A stretch of DNA of 64,000 nt from JBAXHO01 sp037138855 (GTDB lineage Bacteria > Patescibacteriota > Dojkabacteria > B142 > OLB20): the NCBI GenBank assembly GCA_037138855.1, contig JBAXHO010000001.1, forward strand, positions 24,840 through 88,839. Reading direction: 5' to 3'. The translations under genes were made by a program, and so were the position numbers. The notes below the pieces were generated by a model. That model made no database searches, had not been told where the DNA came from, and saw nothing but the letters and a program-made list of their open reading frames with translations. Positions 17,393-26,713 of the stretch are shown piece after piece (positions within the stretch are counted from its first letter, which is position 1; every line of letters begins with the position of its first letter).

Positions 17393-17542
17393 AAAATTTA
17401 TCCCGAACTACGAATTACTAACTACGAAACGAGCCAAGCTCGACTCAACACAATAATCCAAAATTTGCGAAATTTGTATTTCGTAATTAGTAATTCGGAA
17501 AAAAGAAGAAACAAATAAAATTTATCCCGAACTACGAATTAC
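17393..17542. repeat. 26-bp direct repeat downstream of tmRNA
   Basis: The same 26 bases (AAAATTTATCCC...ACGAATTAC) occur at 17393-17418 and 17517-17542. A short ATAAATTTTGC hairpin at about 17378-17401 abuts the tmRNA 3' end. Related CGAAACGAGC phrases recur at about 22690. The spacer 17379-17682 has no gene. Confidence 0.8.
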
Positions 17543-17682
17543 GTAAACTCTTACCAAAAATGTTATATATTTATTTCAAAGACTTTATTTATTAGCCAGA
17601 ATTTTTTTTCTTCTGATAATGATTTGGGTATTTCAAACGTTGTAAAATTTTTAAAAATACTATGTCGATAACCCCAATTCTT

Positions 17683-18228
17683 TTAAGTTGCTGAGGTTGC
17701 AAGATTCTGAGAAAAAGGCTCATAAATATAACCATCTTTTACTACGTTAGAAAGGGTTGGATCATTCTGATCATCAATTCCAGAAAAGAGTGAAATATCA
17801 TGATTTATTAGATCATTGCGGAATTCATCTAAAATTTTGCTAGATATTCTCTGACTAGTATAGAAATAAAAAGCATCTGATTCTAAGTCCTCATGAAAAG
17901 AAAATACATTGTTGAAATGATAATTATTGAGCTGTTTGATGATACGACTTGCTTCTAAATCATCTGTATTTTCAGAAAATGACCTGTTTAAATCATTTTC
18001 ATTAGAGTTCTTTCTGGTTTGTGCTTTTACGGCTGTAGGACTAGCTTCTGGTATAAATAAACAAGGTGGTAATTTATCGATATTTTCTTTCAAAAAGTCT
18101 CTTAAATCGTTAATAATACTAAACTCATCACCATGCATGCCAGAAATTATTAATAGTTCTGGATTTTCTGAATTCGTATATGATTCTATGGGAGAATTGG
18201 TTATTAATTTTAACATCCTATCCGACAT
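17683..18228 (-). CDS. M14-like zinc carboxypeptidase/deacylase (succinylglutamate desuccinylase type)
   Basis: 181 residues. GMHGDEFS (about 31-38) gives the His and Glu zinc ligands, NDLNRSFSENTDD (about 78-90) is the substrate Asn-Arg motif of the desuccinylase/aspartoacylase branch, and FSFHEDLE (about 112-119) carries the third zinc ligand. The protein is shorter than usual for this family and stops soon after GYIYEPFSQNLATSAT. The C-terminal part holding the catalytic Glu may be missing or divergent. Substrate unknown. Confidence 0.72.
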   Translation of the reverse strand: MSDRMLKLITNSPIESYTNSENPELLIISGMHGDEFSIINDLRDFLKENIDKLPPCLFIPEASPTAVKAQTRKNSNENDLNRSFSENTDDLEASRIIKQLNNYHFNNVFSFHEDLESDAFYFYTSQRISSKILDEFRNDLINHDISLFSGIDDQNDPTLSNVVKDGYIYEPFSQNLATSAT

Positions 18229-18368
18229 GAATTCTTATTACAAAGATATGTAAGTATATCAAAACTGCGAGTAAAAGTTAAAAATCTACTTTCCTCTCAA
18301 ATTTGTATTGCAAAACAATGATTTTATTTTGTTTTTCGGGATAGAATTGGTTTTGTTGCATAATTCTT

Positions 18369-18431
18369 GCGTATCAAAATTATATATCTAGCGTATTATA
18401 ACGATACGTTGGAGCTAGGCGTTTGATACGC
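18369..18431. repeat. Imperfect inverted repeat with outer arms GCGTATCAAA
   Basis: The outer arms GCGTATCAAA (18369-18378) and TTTGATACGC (18422-18431) enclose smaller inverted elements (CGTAT...ATACG; CTAGC...GCTAG). It lies between two minus-strand genes. There is no T run on either side, so a terminator role is doubtful. Confidence 0.6.
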
Positions 18432-18459
18432 GGGAGTTAATTTGGGCACATTCTAAAAT

Positions 18460-19310
18460 CTACCTTCTGGCAAAGCTCAGAATAAATATTCCGGCAGTAG
18501 CTAAAATTGTTCCAAGTGTGAGTATTTTCCAATGGAGACGGAGATGATATTCTTTGAACCAAAAGACTCCGAAAGCTATAACGACAAGGAAATTGAGTTG
18601 GATGATATTGAACGCAATTGATGATTCCAGATTTTGGAATGCTAAAAGCATAAATACTGATGCTCCAAAATATAGAAATCCTGATGCAATTGCTGAGAAT
18701 ATTTCTTTATTAGTTCCTAGATTTTTTGTGGTAAATTTTTTTTGAGCTAAAGCAATTACAATTAATGTTCCAAGAATAGAAAGTGCCCATACTAATTCCT
18801 GATTGTAAATTCCGGCGGTTTTAATCACATAATTATTAATTAATGAAACGATACCAAAAAGGATGCCGGAAGCAATTGCAAATATTACTCCGTTATTTTT
18901 TGTTCTGGTAATAAAGCTTGATTTAAGGTTGAAGACAGATGCGGAGACGAAGATTAAGCAACTTGAAAGAATAGCCAAAAACGGGTTAACTAATGATGCT
19001 TCACCTAAGATAATAAGATTCAAGATCACGCCAACCGGTCCTTGCAAATTTTTCCACTGATTTGATCTGACAACTCCAATCTCATCAATCGCCTTGATTA
19101 GTAATGTAAAGGCAATTCCCCACAAAATACCTGCAAGTACAGAATAGAGGAGATTATGATTTAATAGATTAAATAAGCAATTGTAGCTGTACTTGTAAAG
19201 CCAAGCGCCATTAAGATGGTATACATAAAGGGAGGCAGATGACTACCTTTTTTGGGTAATGTATATAATCCAAAAAATAATGCTGATAGAACTGAAAAGA
19301 TAATTCCCAT
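18460..19310 (-). pseudogene. EamA/DMT-type transporter, frameshifted
   Basis: The C-terminal frame (18460-19125) has about seven membrane helices and the repeated layout of drug/metabolite transporters. Its first residues (MWGIAFTLL) lie inside a helix, so it lacks a natural start. A second ORF, 19161-19310, supplies a proper N terminus (MGIIFSVLSALFFGLYTLPK...) and ends YLIY at a stop. One extra base near 19160-19170 would join them into a protein of about 280 residues. This is either a real inactivation or an indel error. Substrate unknown. Confidence 0.72.
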
Positions 19311-19594
19311 AGGGATATTTTAATACTCGGGCTAAAATAATATTTTATTATCACTAGAAAATATCACAGCAGAAACAATTTCTCGGGTTAGTTCTTTTAA
19401 TGGCATGTCTGGAACATAACAATTTGATACGTTTTAGTATATTATATTTTTTCTAGATTATTCAATATCGTGATTGTGATATTTAACTCAACTTAATGCT
19501 TCTTTATGTTTGATTACCATCTAGTCTTATCTTTAGCTGGAATACATCTTTTAAAAGTATCTCTGTCCTAAATAACGTATAGGTATTTCCTTTT

Positions 19595-19813
19595 ATGTTT
19601 GATGACTTCTGGTTTAATTCAATTGATAGTCTTTCATTCTCACAATTGGTTTATCATCTACTGTATTTTGATCCTAAATCAAATTATTTTGAGACGATAT
19701 TTGCAAAATCTGAAACTAAGCAATTAAAGAATTACTTTGGATTTTCTTCTTTCTTGGATATAATTGGCATCAAATACTTAATTGATATTATTAATGACCA
19801 CAGCTATTTTTAA
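19595..19813 (+). CDS. Small ORF, doubtful
   Basis: 72 residues (MFDDFWFNSID...), no recognised domain and no SD. Its 3' end overlaps the ATG at 19794 of the next gene. A TCAAATTATTTTGAGACGATA stretch inside it has a degenerate relative at about 22750-22790, which hints at an older duplicated element. Confidence 0.3.
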   Translation: MFDDFWFNSIDSLSFSQLVYHLLYFDPKSNYFETIFAKSETKQLKNYFGFSSFLDIIGIKYLIDIINDHSYF

Positions 19814-20193
19814 TAGACTTGTAGTTCAGATTGATAGAGTAGGATCTGTAACACTAAAACCAGTGGAGGACATTAACTGGAGCGCATGCAAGTACTCCTG
19901 AAGCAGATAACGCTTGTGTTGATGGGATGCGGACAATTATTAAGGATAAATTTGATGGCGAAAGGCCTTCTTTACATCCATTAGCTATGCATATTGCTGG
20001 AGAATTATTGCAAGGTTTGCAATTAGGACCCACAACGGTTGCTAATAATCCAAAAAGTTTTCTTCGAGGAGTAGATAGATTTTATGTAGCAGATCTACCT
20101 GGTAGTATTTTAGGGGGCAATACAAGTATGATACAAGATGTCTTGGATATCAGTAATAAAGTTAATCAAAGATCTTTTAATAATGTAATTTAA
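19794..20193 (+). pseudogene. Unknown protein, probable frameshift
   Basis: An ATG at 19794 opens a frame (MTTAIFNRLVVQIDRVGSVT...) that stops at about 19900. The neighbouring frame then runs on with matching character (TGAHASTPEADNACVDGMRT, then AGELLQGLQLG, GVDRFYVADLPG) to 20193. Only the second part has an internal ATG (19927). Joining them near 19875-19890 gives about 132 residues. No family recognised. Confidence 0.45.
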
Positions 20194-20318
20194 CTTGTAA
20201 TCCCAAAAGAGAATATTCGTTTCAGAAAGATAAATTTTTTCGAAAGATTATTGCAAAGATTTAAAATCTCATCCTAACTTTTCCATTTCCACAAATGCCT
20301 TCTGTAAAGCAGAATGGA

Positions 20319-20888
20319 CTATTTGGATTGAATTTTTAAAGTGAAATTGGTATCCAAAAGTAGCCTGCCTGGGAATCTGTCAAGCAATGATAAAGTTGCT
20401 TTTTGCTCTTTGCTTAAAAAAGAAATTAGAAAATAAGTGTTGCTCCCACTTGGTATATGCCCAGTAATAATTTCAGTATCTGCTTCTTTCTGTCGTTTAG
20501 TAATCCAAGATTTATCAACAGCGAAGATATTTTGGATGGTAAAGATGTTGATGAATAGATTGATAATACCGACGAAAATGCCACCCATTATAGCAATCCC
20601 ATAGAAGATAATGGGATAATTGAACTTGAAAACTAGTTGTATTATAAAAAGAAAGGCAGTCAACCATATTGGGCCGACTAACATGGAGATAAATGATTGT
20701 AATATCACAGGTACTCGTTTATCAAAATATAGCTTTTTATCCGTTTCTACCATTGGAAGTGGTTTTAAATGAAAATATTTTCCAAAACTTAAACCTGATT
20801 TCCAAGTATCTATTAGTTTGATATTTGATTTGTTGATGATGGATTCTTCAGGAAAGAATCTCTGAATAATGGTCGTCAGTTGTTGCAT
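20319..20888 (-). CDS. Membrane protein, unknown function
   Basis: 189 residues with a cytosolic N terminus of about 65 residues, two strong membrane helices (about 68-90 and 93-120) and a C-terminal soluble domain with beta-strand character. The last lines (FLSKEQKATLSLLDRFPGRLLLDTNF) resemble no family I know. It stands alone between spacers. Confidence 0.6.
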   Translation of the reverse strand: MQQLTTIIQRFFPEESIINKSNIKLIDTWKSGLSFGKYFHLKPLPMVETDKKLYFDKRVPVILQSFISMLVGPIWLTAFLFIIQLVFKFNYPIIFYGIAIMGGIFVGIINLFINIFTIQNIFAVDKSWITKRQKEADTEIITGHIPSGSNTYFLISFLSKEQKATLSLLDRFPGRLLLDTNFTLKIQSK

Positions 20889-20977
20889 ATATTCATTATA
20901 ATTGATGGTTATTATACTCTATATAATGATGAATGTAAGGGTTTTGCAGTATAATAATCTTGGATATTTAAATATTT

Positions 20978-21484
20978 ATGGAAAGAATTAGAATATATCA
21001 AGACAGAGATAAAGAAGCAGTATTAGATTTTATTCATGGTGTTATTCGTAATGAATTTCCTGAAGTTGGAATTAAAAAGCAGATTAATAGTTTTAAAGAT
21101 TTTTTTGTAAAGTCTTTTAACCTTAAAATAGCTTTTTTATCAGATTTATATGAAGTACAAAAAGAATATTTTGCTAAGAATGGCGTTTTTTATATTGCCG
21201 AGCAGGATGGTAAGATAATTGGCACGATTGCTTTAAAATATGATCAACCAAAAATAGCACGTTTGAAGAGACTATTTGTGGCTAAGCAATACAGAGGTCA
21301 AGGTTTAGCACAAACTCTTTTCGATAAAGTATTATTCTTTGCTAGACAAAATCATTATGAAAAAATTGTGCTTTCTACATTACCAGTGATGAAACAAGCG
21401 CAAAAATTTTATCAGAAAAATGGTTTTATCGTGATGAGCAGAGATGAGAAAGTTCATATGGAAAAAATATTAATCAAGACTTGA
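20978..21484 (+). CDS. GNAT-family N-acetyltransferase
   Basis: 168 residues with the GNAT acetyl-CoA site: GTIALKYDQPKIARLKRLFVAKQYRGQGLAQTLFDKVLFFAR holds the V/I strand and the Q/RGxGxA pyrophosphate loop (about 103-112), and the C-terminal FYQKNGF motif is present. The acceptor (amine, protein or antibiotic) cannot be read from sequence. A TATAAT at about 20950 may serve as its -10. No SD motif is present. Confidence 0.85.
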   Translation: MERIRIYQDRDKEAVLDFIHGVIRNEFPEVGIKKQINSFKDFFVKSFNLKIAFLSDLYEVQKEYFAKNGVFYIAEQDGKIIGTIALKYDQPKIARLKRLFVAKQYRGQGLAQTLFDKVLFFARQNHYEKIVLSTLPVMKQAQKFYQKNGFIVMSRDEKVHMEKILIKT

Positions 21485-21528
21485 TAATTCTTATTTTACC
21501 TTCTTTTTACAGTCGTTTATCCTGAAAA

Positions 21529-22176
21529 ATGAAAAAAAACCAACAAAAGTACAGTAAAAATCTAGCAGCATTCAAATCATTTCCTCTTCTTTTGCTAATT
21601 GGAGTAGGATTGCTATTTATTTGTTTAGGGTGTTGTTTGAGCTGTGTTTTAATCAGTATTGTCTTACCAGATGCGGCTGTAAATCCTGAAAGATCGATTT
21701 TGACAACAACACCTACTGCTAATTTTATTCCAACAGATACTGAAGTTCCAAAGTTATTTTATAAAGTGACTAAGATTATTGATGGAGATACAATAACAGT
21801 GGAAACTCTTGGAAAGATTAGATTAATCGGCATTGATTCACCAGAGTCTACGAATGCCCAGGAATGTTTTGGAAATGAAGCTAAGATTAAAATTACTGAA
21901 TTAATAAATGGCCAGAATGTTTTTATTGAACTTGATCCAACACAAGGAGAAAAAGATAAGTATGATCGTACTTTGGCGTATGTATTTGTAGCAGGGGTAG
22001 AAGAATCAATAAATTTTCAAATGATTCAAACTGGTTATGCCTTTGAATACACTTATAATAAGCCTTATAAATATCAAGAGTCTTTTCAGAAAGCTGAGGA
22101 AGAGGCGAAGAATGAAAAAACAGGGTTGTGGGCAACGATTACGTGTAATTGTCTTTATTCCATATTGTTGATATGA
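21529..22176 (+). CDS. Membrane-anchored thermonuclease (staphylococcal nuclease family)
   Basis: 215 residues. An N-terminal membrane helix (about 18-42) and a short Thr-rich linker precede a complete SNase domain. Visible motifs: VTKIIDGDTITVE (Asp, about 84), IRLIGIDSPEST (catalytic Arg, Asp and Glu, about 102-111), DKYDRTLAYVFV (second Arg, about 144) and GLW near the end. It probably degrades extracellular DNA or RNA at the cell surface, which would fit nucleotide scavenging in an organism that depends on outside supply. A broken relative lies at 36719-37151. Confidence 0.9.
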   Translation: MKKNQQKYSKNLAAFKSFPLLLLIGVGLLFICLGCCLSCVLISIVLPDAAVNPERSILTTTPTANFIPTDTEVPKLFYKVTKIIDGDTITVETLGKIRLIGIDSPESTNAQECFGNEAKIKITELINGQNVFIELDPTQGEKDKYDRTLAYVFVAGVEESINFQMIQTGYAFEYTYNKPYKYQESFQKAEEEAKNEKTGLWATITCNCLYSILLI

Positions 22177-22223
22177 TGCTTTTAAGTCTTTAATTCACTA
22201 GTGCTCCGCGCCATTTATTAATT

Positions 22224-22667
22224 ATGGATATTTTATATTTTCTTCTTGTTTGGGTGGTGTTTGGTTTTGTATTTGAAATGATAGCTGGCTGGAAACAAAT
22301 ATCAAATGAAGATATCAATATATTAAAACAACTGACTCCAATTTATATCAAACACTTTAGTAGTATTTGGATTAATTGGATAGGTTATCGAGGGTGTATT
22401 GTGGTGAAATTTTATCCTCAGGGCATATTTCTCAAACCATATTTGATTTTTACTGTATTGAATAAAGGTATATTCTTAAGTTATAAGAAGATGATTTTTG
22501 ATGCTCCAGATAGTAGTTTCCTGAATTTTTTTCATCCCAAAACAAGCATTACATATAATGGTAGAGTTTTATACCTGGATTCAGCCTCGTGGGAAATGGT
22601 AAAAAAAGAGTATGATCAGTTCAAAACAAAGTTGATTAATACAGCAACGCAGTCAAATTTATCATGA
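22224..22667 (+). CDS. Membrane-associated protein, unknown
   Basis: 147 residues with a membrane helix at the extreme N terminus (MDILYFLLVWVVFGFVFEMI) and a soluble domain of mixed strands (IGYRGCIVVKFYPQGIFLKPYLIF). No family assigned. It follows the thermonuclease gene by 47 bases. Confidence 0.55.
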   Translation: MDILYFLLVWVVFGFVFEMIAGWKQISNEDINILKQLTPIYIKHFSSIWINWIGYRGCIVVKFYPQGIFLKPYLIFTVLNKGIFLSYKKMIFDAPDSSFLNFFHPKTSITYNGRVLYLDSASWEMVKKEYDQFKTKLINTATQSNLS

Positions 22668-22988
22668 ATTACGACTTATTAATCACGAAACGAGCTAAGT
22701 TTGATCTTGGGCAATCATCCCAACCAATGTCTCTCTTAGATTTACAGTAATCAAATCATTTTGAGACGATTCGGCAAGTTTTTTGAGACGATATTAATGA
22801 AATTTACATATTTCCCAATTGTTAAGAGAAGAAAGTGCAGATTATAAAAAAGAAGAACCGAAGGAATAATCGATTTGAGATTGGGATTCTAATACTTTCA
22901 GCTAAATTTAATGGCTGTCAAATACGAGAAGCTAATTGATATTTGCACAAACACCAATTTTATTGGACTGATAAGATCTTTATTTTTA
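22668..22988. other. Gene-free stretch with degenerate repeats
   Basis: 321 bases between convergent genes. It contains ACGAAACGAGC-type phrases shared with the tmRNA downstream spacer. It also has two TTTTGAGACGAT copies (about 22758 and 22777) that match part of the doubtful ORF at 19595. No gene or clear terminator is seen. Confidence 0.5.
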
Positions 22989-24476
22989 TTAGTACCTCAC
23001 ACTCTTCAAAACCTCCGCAGCTTCCTGAGCAACTATGGTATCTGGAGTGCAATCCTGAGAAATGGGCTTGAAGTTTAGATCAGTTTTACCAAAACCGGAA
23101 GATTCAAAATCAATAGTGTATTTATTGTTGACTAAATAGACATAGGACTCAAATAAAGTTGAAATATAATATGTTGGCTTATCATAATTATCTGGTTCGC
23201 CTTCTCCTGACTGGAAATATTGAAATTTTTGCTGAGAATTATTAATTGCAAATGTTTTATCCAATTTGGGGTCGGCAATAGTTCCAGGCCAGTAACCTTT
23301 TTTTAATTGGGTAAAATCAGTATCTCTCATATCGAAGAAAATTTCGTAAGAGCCAAGTACTTTACCTTGTGTACAGTTTTCCCCAACTGGTGATCTGAAA
23401 ACAATAGTTTTCGGATCGATACTTGTATCTAGAACCCAAGTTGGTGGATATTTCAGACTAAATGGAAAAGCATTATTGGTGTATGATTGCCAATTAGAGG
23501 TATCTATTCCTGCTGTCGGACTGACAACTGTATTAGTCGGAGTAGCTGTCAAGTCAGTTGGTATTATTGAAGAAGGAGTAAGAGTAATTGTAGGTGAAAT
23601 TATGGCTTTGGGTGTAGATTTTTCATTTTTAACTGTAATAAAGGCGATAGAGGCAGTGGCAACAGCGATAACTGGAAGAATGATCACTGCCAATTTAACA
23701 GCAATTGCAGTAGCTTTGGCAGTGGTAACTGCAGTACTTAGATGATTTGCAGAAATAGTTTTCGGATTCATTTTTGTTAATGTGCTAAATTGAAAATTAT
23801 TAAGTTTGGTAATTACCAAATCTGATAAAGTTGTTAAAAAAGTTGGATCGGGAGCTAAAGTTAAAGCTGATTTTAATTGTTTGATCCCGATTAAGATTAA
23901 GAGAGGATTGATACTGTAAAATTTCTTGTAGTCTTTTTTCGCAAGCATATTTTGTAAACTTTTCACCCCACGATGGAACTTGCTGATAGCTGTTGACTGA
24001 TTTACATTTAAAAATTCCGCAATTTCTTTAAATTTCATATCTTCCCAGATTTTCAAAGTAATAATTTCTCGAGATTCTGGATCCAGTTGAAATATCAGTT
24101 CTTTCAGTAACTTTTGTTGTTCTGTATCAACTGCTTGTTCTTCGAGTGGTTTTTCGTCAAGGTCTACCAGATATTCTTCCTGAAGATCGGTTTCGACACT
24201 TAAGTCATTTTTTGTGACAATATTTTGATAAATAAGATTACGGGCAATTTGTAAAAACCAATATTTAATGGAAATACCACGCCATTCGAAAGTAGAGATT
24301 TTTTCGAGGGCAACTAGAAAAGTCTTGGAAGTCAGATCTTCTGCTTGTTCTTTGTTACCACTGACTGAATATGTGTAGCGATAGATGTCTTTGGTAAAAT
24401 TCTGATAAAGCTCACTAAACGCAGTCTTATTAGTGCGACATTCTGCAATTAACTTTTGTTCTTGTTCGAGTTGCAT
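22989..24476 (-). CDS. Membrane-tethered ECF sigma factor with extracytoplasmic PsbP-like domain
   Basis: 495 residues. Residues 1-175 are an ECF sigma factor: region 2 (ELYQNFTKDIYRYTYSVSGNKEQAEDLTSKTF) and region 4 (LDPESREIITLKIWEDMKFKEIAEFLNVNQSTAISKFHRG). A linker of about 75 residues leads to one membrane helix (about 255-285), a Thr/Pro stalk and a C-terminal domain beginning WQSYTNNAFPFSLKYPPTW. That opening also occurs in the anchored protein at 52906. The order suggests a sigma factor tied to its own outside sensor, released by proteolysis or acting at the membrane. No stop or frameshift separates the parts. Confidence 0.88.
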   Translation of the reverse strand: MQLEQEQKLIAECRTNKTAFSELYQNFTKDIYRYTYSVSGNKEQAEDLTSKTFLVALEKISTFEWRGISIKYWFLQIARNLIYQNIVTKNDLSVETDLQEEYLVDLDEKPLEEQAVDTEQQKLLKELIFQLDPESREIITLKIWEDMKFKEIAEFLNVNQSTAISKFHRGVKSLQNMLAKKDYKKFYSINPLLILIGIKQLKSALTLAPDPTFLTTLSDLVITKLNNFQFSTLTKMNPKTISANHLSTAVTTAKATAIAVKLAVIILPVIAVATASIAFITVKNEKSTPKAIISPTITLTPSSIIPTDLTATPTNTVVSPTAGIDTSNWQSYTNNAFPFSLKYPPTWVLDTSIDPKTIVFRSPVGENCTQGKVLGSYEIFFDMRDTDFTQLKKGYWPGTIADPKLDKTFAINNSQQKFQYFQSGEGEPDNYDKPTYYISTLFESYVYLVNNKYTIDFESSGFGKTDLNFKPISQDCTPDTIVAQEAAEVLKSVRY

Positions 24477-24557
24477 GATTGGTAAATAACTAGTTATATA
24501 ATCCGATATTTTATATACGAGTACAACTTAATTTAAGTGATTACTGTCTTTTAAATG

Positions 24558-24585
24558 AATGAGGTGGAAATTTATCCACCTCATT
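24558..24585 (-). terminator. Hairpin, probable terminator of the 24607 gene
   Basis: An 11-bp stem AATGAGGTGGA/TCCACCTCATT lies 22 bases past the stop of the minus-strand gene. The T tract is weak, so termination efficiency is uncertain. Confidence 0.55.
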
Positions 24586-24606
24586 GTGATTCATATATTT
24601 TGGTTT

Positions 24607-24981
24607 TTAAAATTTGGCACAAACGACGCAGGTAGTTACCTGAATTGAGCTGGCAGATTTATTATTCCAAACACACTTCATACCAGGCTGTTCATAAGTA
24701 AGATTTTGTGGAGAACAACCAAGTTGAAAAATATTATCGATGCCACCAGTGTGGTAGCTATAGACTGAAATTACTTTTTTACCTGTGGAACAATATGAAG
24801 CGATGGTATTCCAGCTATTGGGATGCACATAAGTAGGATTGGAGCAAATTGTTTCATAATTGCTTGTAACTGGGATAGATGGTAGTGGCATTTGAGTAGC
24901 TGCCTTGCTGGGTCTCAAATATACTGCGCTGATAACTAAGATAACTGCTGTTGCACTCACGACGAGAAGTTTTTTATACAT
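24607..24981 (-). CDS. Small secreted Cys-rich protein
   Basis: 124 residues with a signal peptide (about 5-27, ending SKAA) and a mature domain with six Cys (ICSNP, SYCSTG, LGCSP, MKCVW, TTCVVCAKF). The arrangement suggests disulfide bonding or, for the final CxxC, metal binding. No family recognised. A hairpin follows the stop. Confidence 0.6.
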   Translation of the reverse strand: MYKKLLVVSATAVILVISAVYLRPSKAATQMPLPSIPVTSNYETICSNPTYVHPNSWNTIASYCSTGKKVISVYSYHTGGIDNIFQLGCSPQNLTYEQPGMKCVWNNKSASSIQVTTCVVCAKF

Positions 24982-25204
24982 GGAGATTTAAATAAAAAGT
25001 AAAATAGTAGAGCTTTCTCAGGCTCTATATATATAAACCAGAAATATCAGGAAATTGTTGCAAGAAAATCGAGGAAATGAATATTAGGTTAAATTAAAGA
25101 TCAAATTTTGGTCGATCAACAATTTATTATAATCCTACTAATGAATCTAACTTCATTTTCATTTTAATCTGGGTTATACTTAATCAATTATTATCCATAC
25201 CCCC

Positions 25205-25951
25205 ATGACACAACCTGCATCCATCTTAAAAAACAAAGTAGCCCTTGCAGTAGTTGCTGTACTTGGAGTTTGCTTAGTCAGTGCTTGCTGTATTGTAATT
25301 TTTATCATCGCTTTTGGTAACAAGAACTCCTCATCTGATGGATCAACTGGTTCTACTACAAGCAAAAAGAAACTCAGCATTTCAGAATGTCAAAGTAATG
25401 CTGCTAAGTTTGATAAAAAAGTGCTAAAAATTAGTGGTAATGGCATTCAGGGAACTGTCGCACTTACTGCCAATGTCTCAGAGTGCCGAATTGAAGCACA
25501 ATATCATTTACTTTTTCCAGCAGGCTTACCCCAAAATCCTTATAATAGTTATTTTAATCAATATAATTACATTGCCTTAATTCACAAAACTTCAGAAAGG
25601 GAACGTCAGAATAGTTATGGAATTGGGGTGATTTTTGCTGCCTATCGAAACAAAGCACTTTTGCCAATTGACTCATTTGCATCAATGCTAAATGGATTTT
25701 ATGCTGAAGGTGCAGAAGCCAATCAGCTTGGTGCTACAGAGACTTTTTATGCCATACCTGAACGCTGGTTTGAACTGTCTGATAAAGGTTATGCTGATAT
25801 GTTATCAGATACAGTTTTTGAATTAATTGACAGTAAGCCATATATTATTGAAGAAAAAATCGGAAATGCTTCAACATACACTACCGATACCGCCAAAGCA
25901 GAAAAGCAAGGGACGATTGTCAAAACTTATAATTGGCAGTATCAGGAATAG
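25205..25951 (+). CDS. Membrane-anchored extracytoplasmic protein, unknown
   Basis: 248 residues. One membrane helix (about 12-36, with LVSACCIVIFIIAF), a Ser/Gly/Thr linker and a folded outside domain with two Cys (SECQSNAAKF, VSECRIEAQ) that may pair. No motif of a known enzyme. It ends next to the toxin gene on the other strand. Confidence 0.6.
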   Translation: MTQPASILKNKVALAVVAVLGVCLVSACCIVIFIIAFGNKNSSSDGSTGSTTSKKKLSISECQSNAAKFDKKVLKISGNGIQGTVALTANVSECRIEAQYHLLFPAGLPQNPYNSYFNQYNYIALIHKTSERERQNSYGIGVIFAAYRNKALLPIDSFASMLNGFYAEGAEANQLGATETFYAIPERWFELSDKGYADMLSDTVFELIDSKPYIIEEKIGNASTYTTDTAKAEKQGTIVKTYNWQYQE

Positions 25952-25959
25952 AGTATTTT

Positions 25960-26214
25960 CTAATAATGAAAGCGACAGGAAATGACAGTTATCTGATCAG
26001 TCCGATTACTGTAAATCAGTCTATGTTCGTGGGTGATTCTTCGTGAATAGTAGCCAGCAAGATTGCCAACCAATTTTTCTGGTTTACCAATACCGGTAAG
26101 GGGACTTTGTTCAATTTCTCTGAGAAGAAACTTTATCCGTAAAAAAATTCTATTGTCCTTTTTCTTCCAGTAAAATAGATCTTTTGCAGCTAGTTTAGTA
26201 AAAGTGATTATCAT
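25960..26214 (-). CDS. yoeB: YoeB-type mRNA interferase toxin
   Basis: 84 residues, the usual size for the Txe/YoeB branch of the RelE superfamily. Family pattern: FTKLAAKDLFYWKKKD at the start, then GIGKPEKLVGNLAGYYSRRITHEHRLIY and a C-terminal SCRFHY with the catalytic His-Tyr end. Such toxins cut mRNA in the ribosome. The start overlaps the antitoxin stop by 4 bases, so expression is coupled. Confidence 0.93.
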   Translation of the reverse strand: MIITFTKLAAKDLFYWKKKDNRIFLRIKFLLREIEQSPLTGIGKPEKLVGNLAGYYSRRITHEHRLIYSNRTDQITVISCRFHY

Positions 26215-26468
26215 AAATTATCCAGATCAATAGCTACAACATTTCCTAATTTTACATCTTTAATGGAATCTTTGAGATGTTTGGCATTATTTGGATTGGA
26301 AAGCAGATAAAGGGTTTCTGCCATTGCCGAATATTGGTCAGCAGCAAGTACCACTACATCATCACCATGTCGTCTGGAGATAGTAGTAACTGTTTTATTA
26401 TTGGCAACATCATCTAAAGTCGCTTTGAGATTTTGTCTTGCTTGAGTATAAGAAATTTTGTTATCCAT
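26211..26468 (-). CDS. yefM: YefM-type antitoxin
   Basis: 85 residues matching the Phd/YefM family: ISYTQARQNLKATLDDVANN, TTISRRHGDDVVVLAADQYSAMAETLYLL. The N-terminal half should bind DNA and repress the operon; the C-terminal tail should wrap the toxin. It precedes the toxin gene with ATGA-type coupling, the normal order for this pair. Confidence 0.93.
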   Translation of the reverse strand: MDNKISYTQARQNLKATLDDVANNKTVTTISRRHGDDVVVLAADQYSAMAETLYLLSNPNNAKHLKDSIKDVKLGNVVAIDLDNL

Positions 26469-26713
26469 GGATTAAAATTTATTAAGTACAGAATTACTGT
26501 ACAATTGAATAATTGATTTGTCAATCTGATAAATTTAAAAAATCTATAGACCTTTCATTTTAAATCTGCTGAAGTTAATTTCGAATATGCACACCAGATT
26601 TAAAATTTCAGGCTATTATAGCCACAATTATTAGTTATAAGTTCTAGTTTTTGACATAATTCCTAATATCTGTTAAACAATTATTACCATATTTTATTTT
26701 TTAAAATTTCAAA

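Noticed and set aside
17378..17401. Terminator directly after tmRNA
   Set aside because: The ATAAATTTTGC hairpin has no T tract after it, so I report it only within the repeat entry.
18369..18431. Operator or terminator
   Set aside because: No T tract and no adjacent regulator gene; only the inverted repeat itself can be supported.
25960..26468. RelBE pair rather than YefM/YoeB
   Set aside because: Toxin end (SCRFHY), length and antitoxin pattern fit YoeB/YefM better.
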